This document shows positions 58,479 through 64,000 of a stretch of 64,000 nt of DNA, piece by piece. A model generated the notes under the pieces. It did no database searches. It saw only the letters and a program-made list of their open reading frames with translations, and was not told where the DNA came from. Source of the stretch: Cupriavidus necator (GTDB lineage Bacteria > Pseudomonadota > Gammaproteobacteria > Burkholderiales > Burkholderiaceae); assembly GCA_022041995.1 (NCBI GenBank), contig CP074390.1, positions 2,604,001 through 2,668,000 of the forward strand. The letters are read 5' to 3'. Position 1 is the first letter of the stretch, and each line of letters opens with the position of its first letter. Made by a program: the position numbers and the translations under genes.

Positions 58479-60107
58479 CTAGAAGCGGAAGCGGGCCACA
58501 TCGTCGGCCAGTGCCGCTGCCTGCTGGTCCAGCCGGGCTGCCTGGCTGGCCAGGTCGTCGACCAGCGCGGCGTTCTGCTGGGCGGTCTGGCGCAGCTGCG
58601 ATACGGATTGCCCCGCGGCCTGCACGCTGCCGGCCTGCTCGTCGGCCAGTGTGCGCAACGCCTCCGCCAGCGCATGGCTGTGCCCGACGGTAGCCGCGAT
58701 GCGGTCCATTGCCGCCACCACGCTGGCGCTCAGGCGCGCGCCTTGCTCGATCTCATGCGTTGCCGTGCCGACGATGCCGCCGATCTCGCGCGCCGCATCG
58801 GCGCTGCGCTGGGCCAGCGCGCGTACCTCTTGCGCGACCACCGCAAAGCCGCGGCCGGCGGGGCCGGCGCGGGCCGCTTCCACGGCGGCGTTCAGCGCCA
58901 GGATATTGGTCTGGAAGGCGATGCCCTGGATCACGCCGACGATCTCGGCGATATGGCGCGAGTGGCCGTGCAGCGTATCCATCGCGCCGCGCATCTGCTG
59001 CACCACGGCAGCGCCGGCATCGGTGGCGGCGCGCGCCTGGCTGGCCATCTGGCTCGATTCGGTGGCCTGGGCGTGCGCGTCGGCCACGCGTGCGGCCAGT
59101 GCCTGCATGCTGCCGGTGGCGGCATCGAGCGCGCCGGCCTGTCGCTGGGTGCGCGCCGACAAGGCCTGGTTGTCGTCGGCGATCTGCTGGCCGGCCGCGG
59201 TGATCTCCTGTGCGCTGGCCTGGATGCGCGCCAGCACGCCGGCAAGCTGGTCGCGCATGCCGGCTACGTGATGCAGCATGCTGCTGTCGTCCGACGGGCG
59301 CAGGGCGATGGTGGCGGTCAGGTCGCCGGCGGCTATGCGGCGGGCGATCTCGGCGGCGTCGCGCGGCTCGCCGCCAAGTTCGGCACGCAGGCTGCGCGCC
59401 GCGATCCACGCCAGCGCGGCGGCCGCCAGCAGGCTGGCGCCGAGCAGGGCGACCATCCAGGCCTGCGCGCGCAGCTGGCTGGCCGCCACGCTGGCCACCG
59501 TGGCGGCAGCCTTTTGTTCCTGCTGCTGGCGCACGGCTTCCACCTGCCGGCTGAGGGTCTGCAGCTGTTCGGTGACGAAGTGGCCGTCGACCGAGACTGC
59601 GCTGTCGAATTGCAGCGAGTCCAGCGGCTGCTTGCGCAGCAGCGCCACGTAGGCCTGCACCAGCTCGCCGGCGCGCTGGCGTTCGCGCAGCAGCGGCGCG
59701 GCCTGTGCCGCGGCGGCCTGGCGAACGCCGGCCAGCGCAGCATCGAGCTGCGACAGGCCGCGCGCGACGTCGGCGGCGGCATCGTCGCGCTCGGTGCTGC
59801 TGGTGGCCATGGTCAGCGCCAGCTGGGCACGGCCAAGGGTGGCCAGTGCTGACTGCGCACGCTCGGCCGAGATGGCGCCGTGCATGTCGTGCTGGTACAG
59901 GGTGTCGGTGCGCGCCTTGATCGAGACCAGGTTGGCGATGCCGGTCAACCCGACGGCGGCGCCGAACAGGTACACCAGGGCGAAGGCGGCGCACAGGCGC
60001 GCCACCAGCGGCAGGCGGCCCAGTCGTGCGGAAAGCCGCGCGAACAGCCGCGCGGGGGCAGCTGCCCGGCTGCGGCCGGGCAGGCGTGTCTTGATGACTT
60101 GCAACAC
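58479..60107 (-). CDS. Methyl-accepting chemotaxis protein
   Basis: A 542-aa chemoreceptor. TM1 is LCAAFALVYLFGAAVGLTGIANLV, the periplasmic helical sensor covers about residues 65-200, and TM2 is WMVALLGASLLAAAALAWIA. A HAMP-like part follows, then the signalling hairpin with the tip VIQGIAFQTNILALNAAVEAARAGPAGRGFAVVAQEVRALAQRSADAAREI. There is no CheR-binding pentapeptide at the C-terminus. The GTG at 60107 with GGAG 8 bases upstream is preferred to the long ORF from 60254. The ligand is unknown. Confidence 0.9.
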   Translation of the reverse strand: MLQVIKTRLPGRSRAAAPARLFARLSARLGRLPLVARLCAAFALVYLFGAAVGLTGIANLVSIKARTDTLYQHDMHGAISAERAQSALATLGRAQLALTMATSSTERDDAAADVARGLSQLDAALAGVRQAAAAQAAPLLRERQRAGELVQAYVALLRKQPLDSLQFDSAVSVDGHFVTEQLQTLSRQVEAVRQQQEQKAAATVASVAASQLRAQAWMVALLGASLLAAAALAWIAARSLRAELGGEPRDAAEIARRIAAGDLTATIALRPSDDSSMLHHVAGMRDQLAGVLARIQASAQEITAAGQQIADDNQALSARTQRQAGALDAATGSMQALAARVADAHAQATESSQMASQARAATDAGAAVVQQMRGAMDTLHGHSRHIAEIVGVIQGIAFQTNILALNAAVEAARAGPAGRGFAVVAQEVRALAQRSADAAREIGGIVGTATHEIEQGARLSASVVAAMDRIAATVGHSHALAEALRTLADEQAGSVQAAGQSVSQLRQTAQQNAALVDDLASQAARLDQQAAALADDVARFRF

Positions 60108-60268
60108 GGAGAAGACTCCAAACGGGCGCGCTGGATCCAGAAGGAGGCACAGGGCCCGGGCTTGACCCGAATTGCCGCGCGCGCTGTCCTCTGTCCGGGG
60201 CAGTCGCAAGCGGCGCACGGATGGTCGGTCATCAACGTGACGCCGGCGTGACATGGAATGAGATTCCT

Positions 60269-60305
60269 TGTCATCACGCTGTCATCTCCATGTCATGCAA
60301 TGTCG
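60269..60305 (+). promoter_or_regulatory. Tandem Pho-box-like repeats upstream of EAL-CBS-GGDEF gene
   Basis: TGTCAT occurs at 60269, 60280 and 60291, and TGTCG at 60301, spaced 11, 11 and 10 bases. PhoB sites are direct repeats of CTGTCAT-type units every 11 bases, so three to four units in register look like a strong Pho box, 36 bases before the start codon. Confidence 0.65.
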
Positions 60306-60340
60306 TTCGCCCATCTTGCTCCACCCCCGGATTTCCCTCC

Positions 60341-62191
60341 ATGACAGGCCTGCCTGCCGCCACGCCTTCGCACGACCGCGCACCTGTCGCAGCTTCTGGC
60401 GCCCCCGTCGCAGCAGCACTGGCGCATGCGCGGCTGCCGCCGCTGCACGCCGTATTCCAGCCGATCGTGCAGGCCGACAACGCCGAGATTCTCGGCTACG
60501 AGGCGCTGATCCGGGGCCCGGCGGGCTCGCCCTGGGCGAACCCCGACGCGTTGTTCCGGCTGGCGCAGGGCGTTGCCGCGACCATGGCGCTGGAGGTCCA
60601 CGCGGCGCGCACCGCGCTGGCCGCCTGGCGCAGCCTGGACCTGCCCGGCAAGCTCTTCCTCAATTTCAGCCCCATGACATTGCGGCACCTGCTGGCCGAG
60701 CGCGGGCGGCTGATGGCGGCGCTGCTGGAAGCGGGCATTGCGCCGTCGCGCCTGGTGATCGAGGTCACCGAACAGACCCCGATCGGCGATGCGGCCAGCT
60801 TTGCCCAGGCGATGGCGGTGCTGCGCGAGCTCGGCATGCAGTACGCGCTGGATGATTTCGGCACCGGGCATGCCAACCTCGATCTGCTGGCGCACCTGTC
60901 GCCGCAGTTCGTCAAGATCGACAAATCGCTGGTGCGGGGCATTGCTTCCTGTTCGCGCCGGCTGGAGATCCTGCGCGCGCTGCTGCGCATGATGGGGGCC
61001 TTTGGCGGCCGCGTGATCGCCGAAGGCATCGAAGACGAAGACGAGCTCGCCGTGATCCGCGACCTGGGCGTGACCGGCGCCCAGGGCTATTACGTGGGCC
61101 GGCCCGTGGCGCGGCCGGCCGCGCAGGCGCCGCTGCACGTGCGCCAGGCGCTGGCATCGCGGCATATCGCGGTGTTTCCCCAGATGGTGCGCTCAGGCTG
61201 GTCGGGCATCACCGCCGGGCGCCTGCTGCGGCCCGCGCCGACCGTTTCGCCTGCCACCAGCAATGATGCGGTGCTGCGCGTGTTCCAGGACCAGCCCGAC
61301 CTGCAGGCCGTGGCCGTCGTCAATGACGAAGGCCGGCCGCTGGCTATCATCAGCCGCCAGGCCTTTATCGACCGCTACGCGGCGCCGTTCCATCGCGAGC
61401 TGTATGGCAAGAAGGCCTGCATCGCCATGGCCAACCGCGAGCCGGCCTGCTTTGACCATCGCACCAGCCTGGAGGAGATGGCGCAGATCCTGTCCGGCGA
61501 GAACACGCGCTCGCTTGCCGATGGTTTCGTGATCACCGAGCAGGGCCGTTATATCGGCCTGGGCACCGGTGCTGACCTGATCCGGGCCATCACCGAAGTG
61601 CGCATGGAGGCGGCGCGCTATGCCAATCCGCTGACCTTCCTGCCCGGCAATATTCCGCTGAACCAGCATATCGAGCGCCTGATCGAAGCCGCCAGCGAGT
61701 TCCGCGCCTGCTATGTCGACCTGAACCACTTCAAGCCCTTCAACGACAAGTATGGCTACTGGAAGGGCGATGAGATGCTCAAGGGCGCGGCCGCCATCCT
61801 GGCCGAGGCCTGTGATCCCGCACGCGATTTTCTCGGCCATGTGGGCGGCGACGATTTCCTGGTGCTGTACCAGAGCAGCGACTGGGCCGCGCGCTTGCAA
61901 GCTGCGATCCGGCGCTTCAACGACGCGGCGCGCGCCATGTATTCGCCCGCCGATCGCAGCGCCGGCGGCATGCATGGCGAAGACCGGCACGGGCGGCCGG
62001 TATTCTTTGCGCCAGTGTCGATGGCGGTTGGGGTGGTGTGCGTGAGCGGCGAGGGCGTGGCGGGCCTGCAGCGGCTGGGCAGCCAGCATATCGGCGCCGC
62101 CGCGGCGGCGGCCAAGCGCGAGGCCAAGCGCTCGGCAACCGGCATGGCCGTGCTGGATTTCCTGTCGCTGGCCGCGACGCTGTCGGTCTAG
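60341..62191 (+). CDS. EAL-CBS-GGDEF protein for cyclic di-GMP turnover
   Basis: A 616-aa cytoplasmic protein with an unusual domain order. The EAL domain comes first (residues about 35-270) with intact motifs YEALIRGP, LFLNFSPMTL, EVTEQTP, DDFGTGHANLDLL, VKIDKSLVRG and IAEGIEDEDE. A CBS pair follows (about 310-430), then a GGDEF domain with HVGGDDFLVLYQ, near the consensus. Phosphodiesterase activity looks possible. The ATG at 60341 follows a Pho-box-like array, and an upstream in-frame start would overlap that array. The stop overlaps the response regulator stop by 4 bases. Confidence 0.92.
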   Translation: MTGLPAATPSHDRAPVAASGAPVAAALAHARLPPLHAVFQPIVQADNAEILGYEALIRGPAGSPWANPDALFRLAQGVAATMALEVHAARTALAAWRSLDLPGKLFLNFSPMTLRHLLAERGRLMAALLEAGIAPSRLVIEVTEQTPIGDAASFAQAMAVLRELGMQYALDDFGTGHANLDLLAHLSPQFVKIDKSLVRGIASCSRRLEILRALLRMMGAFGGRVIAEGIEDEDELAVIRDLGVTGAQGYYVGRPVARPAAQAPLHVRQALASRHIAVFPQMVRSGWSGITAGRLLRPAPTVSPATSNDAVLRVFQDQPDLQAVAVVNDEGRPLAIISRQAFIDRYAAPFHRELYGKKACIAMANREPACFDHRTSLEEMAQILSGENTRSLADGFVITEQGRYIGLGTGADLIRAITEVRMEAARYANPLTFLPGNIPLNQHIERLIEAASEFRACYVDLNHFKPFNDKYGYWKGDEMLKGAAAILAEACDPARDFLGHVGGDDFLVLYQSSDWAARLQAAIRRFNDAARAMYSPADRSAGGMHGEDRHGRPVFFAPVSMAVGVVCVSGEGVAGLQRLGSQHIGAAAAAAKREAKRSATGMAVLDFLSLAATLSV

Positions 62192-62943
62192 CGGTCCGGC
62201 TGCCTGCGTCTGGTGTCCCGGCGGTCCGCTGCGGGCAGCCTGGGCGCGTCGCCCCCTTCCAGTACGTCGAGCCGGTAGCCGTGCGCGTATACGACGGCGA
62301 TGGCGACGCCGTTGGCGATGCCGATGCGCAGGGTCTTGCGCAGGCGCGAGACCAGTCCCGCCAGTGCCCGCGACAGCGGCGGCAGTTCATGCCGCCACAC
62401 CGCCTGCTGGATGCGGTCGCTGGACAGGACCCGGCCGACATTCGAAAACAACAGCATGGCCAGGTCGAATTCCTTCGGCGTCATTTCGATGCGCTCCCCG
62501 CCCAGCGTGGCAAAGCGGCCCACGCTGTTGAGCTGGTAGGGGCCGATGCGCACCACCAGGCCCTGGCGCAGGCGCTCGCCGGTCACCCGGCGGCGCAGCG
62601 CCGTGATGCGTGCCATCAGCACGCGCGCATTGAGCGGGCGGCACACGTAGTCATCAGCGCCGGCATCGAGCGCATCGACGAGGCCATCTTCACTGCTGTC
62701 GGACGCAAGCATGATGATGGGCACATCGCGTGAGCGCGCACAGCGTACGGCACGGATAACGTCGATGGCTGGCAGGTCCGGCAACTCGTCATCGATCAGC
62801 AGCAGGTCGAATGGTACCTGGCTGACACCGTGGATCAGGTCGCGGCCTGTTTCAAACACGTTGCAACGATAACCGGAACGTGCCAGCAGTTCCGGCACCG
62901 GCCGGAGTTGAGGCGACTTGCCCATGAGCAGCGCAATATTCAT
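62188..62943 (-). CDS. Atypical OmpR-family response regulator
   Basis: A 251-aa protein with a receiver domain and a winged-helix DNA-binding domain. The phospho-acceptor Asp is in LLLIDDELPDLP. The other receiver residues have drifted: the switch Thr/Ser region reads LASDSS, and the conserved Lys is Arg in YVCRPLN. The C-terminal domain reads IEMTPKEFDLAMLLFSNVGRVLS and AGLVSRLRKTLRI, like OmpR/PhoB. No histidine kinase is beside it. The ATG at 62943 starts the domain; the longer open frame to 63219 is not needed. Confidence 0.87.
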   Translation of the reverse strand: MNIALLMGKSPQLRPVPELLARSGYRCNVFETGRDLIHGVSQVPFDLLLIDDELPDLPAIDVIRAVRCARSRDVPIIMLASDSSEDGLVDALDAGADDYVCRPLNARVLMARITALRRRVTGERLRQGLVVRIGPYQLNSVGRFATLGGERIEMTPKEFDLAMLLFSNVGRVLSSDRIQQAVWRHELPPLSRALAGLVSRLRKTLRIGIANGVAIAVVYAHGYRLDVLEGGDAPRLPAADRRDTRRRQPDR

Positions 62944-63382
62944 CGTTGGCGAAATACGAGAGCCGTGGCAGGGACGGCCGGACTGCGGCAGGGCAGGAGC
63001 CGGACCACGATGGAACGAAGGCAGGCACCAGGCGCGCACGCAAGCAGCACTACCGTTCGCAAGCAACAAGCGTACAAAAAGTGCGGTCAACAGGACAATC
63101 AGACATTGCTGAAATTTCTGTTGATTTTTTTTGATCGCGCTCGCGTTGCTGGCGTGACGGAGCGCATGTCGGCGGGGCCGATGGCGATATGGAAAGTTGT
63201 CCACAGTTCCTGTGGACAAGCCAGGGGGCAGTGGCCGGACGACGGCCTGGCACCGTGATGCTGTCGGCGTGCCAAAAAAGAAGGCAGCCGCGTTGAAGTC
63301 TTGGGCGCCGTGCTGTCAACATCCGGGCGGGGTGTGCCAAAATAGCGCGCATCCCGTTCCGTCCGGGGACTCAAGCCCACCG
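62944..63382. other. Divergent region between response regulator and cls
   Basis: No gene is supported here. The stretch holds the upstream regions of two divergent genes, an AT-rich patch at 63100-63140 (TTTCTGTTGATTTTTTTTGATCG), and a perfect inverted repeat at 63197-63219 built from two DnaA-box-like units. Confidence 0.5.
63197..63219. repeat. Inverted repeat of TTGTCCACAG
   Basis: TTGTCCACAG and CTGTGGACAA flank a 3-base centre. Each arm is close to the DnaA box TTATCCACA. It may be an operator for cls or the response regulator, or a DnaA-titration site; a replication origin is not suggested by the neighbours. Confidence 0.55.
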
Positions 63383-64000
63383 ATGCTGCAGAGCCCGAGT
63401 GTCATCGCCATCATCGTCTTGTGCTTTCACGTCGTCGGCGTGGTGGCCGCCCTGCATGCCGTCATGACGGTGCGCACCGCGCCCGGTGCGATCGCGTGGG
63501 CGGGGTCGCTGCTGATGATGCCCTACTTCACGCTGGTGCCTTACCTGATCTTCGGGCGCAGCACCTTCGCCGGCTACGTCGATGCACGGCGCTTCAATGA
63601 CGACCACCTGCGCGAACTGCGCCACGGCATGACCCCGCGCGAACGCGAGGCGCGCAGCGCTTGCGTGGTCCATGCGCCGGCGCAGGCCTGCATGCGTGCG
63701 CTGCCCCGGCTGACCGGCATGCCGTGCCTGGCCAACAATGACGTGCGCTTGCTGGTCAACGGCGAGCAGACCTTCGAGGCGATCTTTGCCGCGATCGCGC
63801 GGGCCAGCCAGGTGCTGATCGTGCAGTTCTTCATCGTGCATGACGACGCGCTGGGCCAGCGCCTGCAGGCGCTGCTGTGTGAACGCGCGCGGGCCGGCGT
63901 CAAGGTGTACTTCCTGTTCGATCGCATCGGCTGCCACGCGCTGCCGCGCCGCTACGTGCGCACGCTGATCGAGGCCGGCGTCGATGCGCGGGCGTTTTCC
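63383..64000 (+). CDS. cls: Cardiolipin synthase, N-terminal part (runs off window)
   Basis: Membrane phospholipase-D-family enzyme that joins two phosphatidylglycerols into cardiolipin. The first 206 codons show the N-terminal hydrophobic segment SVIAIIVLCFHVVGVVAALHAV and a second helix LLMMPYFTLVPYLIFGRSTFAGY, then the start of the first PLD domain: CLANNDVRLLVNGEQTFEAIFAAIARASQVLIVQFFIVHDD and GVKVYFLFDRIGCHALP. The HKD motifs lie outside the window. The start codon at 63383 follows a GC-rich stretch with no strong RBS. Confidence 0.9.
   Translation, partial: MLQSPSVIAIIVLCFHVVGVVAALHAVMTVRTAPGAIAWAGSLLMMPYFTLVPYLIFGRSTFAGYVDARRFNDDHLRELRHGMTPREREARSACVVHAPAQACMRALPRLTGMPCLANNDVRLLVNGEQTFEAIFAAIARASQVLIVQFFIVHDDALGQRLQALLCERARAGVKVYFLFDRIGCHALPRRYVRTLIEAGVDARAFS

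Noticed and set aside
63197..63219. Replication origin based on DnaA-box-like repeat
   Set aside because: Only one inverted pair was seen, with no AT-rich unwinding region of typical form and no dnaA, dnaN or parAB genes nearby.

Overview
The window is 64 kb of GC-rich chromosome with Shine-Dalgarno-led, tightly packed genes. Protein content (opgGH, a group of HU proteins including one with an H1-like tail, entericidin, CreA, Amt, S-formylglutathione hydrolase/AdhC, many beta-proteobacterial-style transporters) points to a Burkholderiales bacterium of the Cupriavidus/Ralstonia type. This assignment comes from recognising protein families, not from a search. No tRNA, rRNA or CRISPR array was seen.

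Layout. 1-1476: glutathione-dependent formaldehyde detoxification (fghA fragment, adhC). 1658-8477: a five-gene minus-strand operon (MFS carrier, FGGY/glycerol kinase, GlpD, an FAD oxidase and a GlpP-type antiterminator) preceded by a leader rich in inverted repeats. 8600-11647: an ATP/ADP-carrier-like MFS protein, a Tat-exported aldo/keto reductase, and a VapBC toxin-antitoxin pair. 12168-19616: two divergent operons (rpiR, D-aminoacylase, RidA, GntP / PLP deaminase, KDG kinase, KDPG aldolase) that together read as a complete route for an N-acylated amino-sugar acid. 19710-22942: entericidin, a degenerate GGDEF-EAL protein, a CNNM/CBS membrane protein. 23201-28528: a propeller/MFS/amidohydrolase/LysR cluster and an XRE regulator. 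28503-32972: PagL, an FMN riboswitch with ribB, and several small secreted proteins. 33276-37520: osmoregulated periplasmic glucan synthesis (opgG, opgH), where opgH carries a one-base frameshift in a C tract. 37626-44973: Bcr/CflA pump, MscS channel, Amt, HU, thioesterase, CreA, acid phosphatase. 45021-50199: acyl-CoA ligase, SDR, arylamine N-acetyltransferase, Crp-family regulator, Mpo1-like protein. 50763-52380: H1-tailed HU and an alpha/beta hydrolase.

52579-57163 is a mobile-element nest: a group II intron lies directly behind an intrinsic terminator, and its reverse transcriptase gene is split by a 2.7 kb serine-recombinase element. 57191-64000 holds a CHMI isomerase, a HAD-like protein, a chemoreceptor, an EAL-CBS-GGDEF protein with a tandem Pho-box-like array in front of it, an atypical orphan response regulator and the start of a cardiolipin synthase.

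The points most worth following up are the amino-sugar-acid cluster, the GlpP leader, the nested mobile elements, the opgH frameshift, the Pho-box array, and two orphan terminators that suggest unannotated small RNAs.
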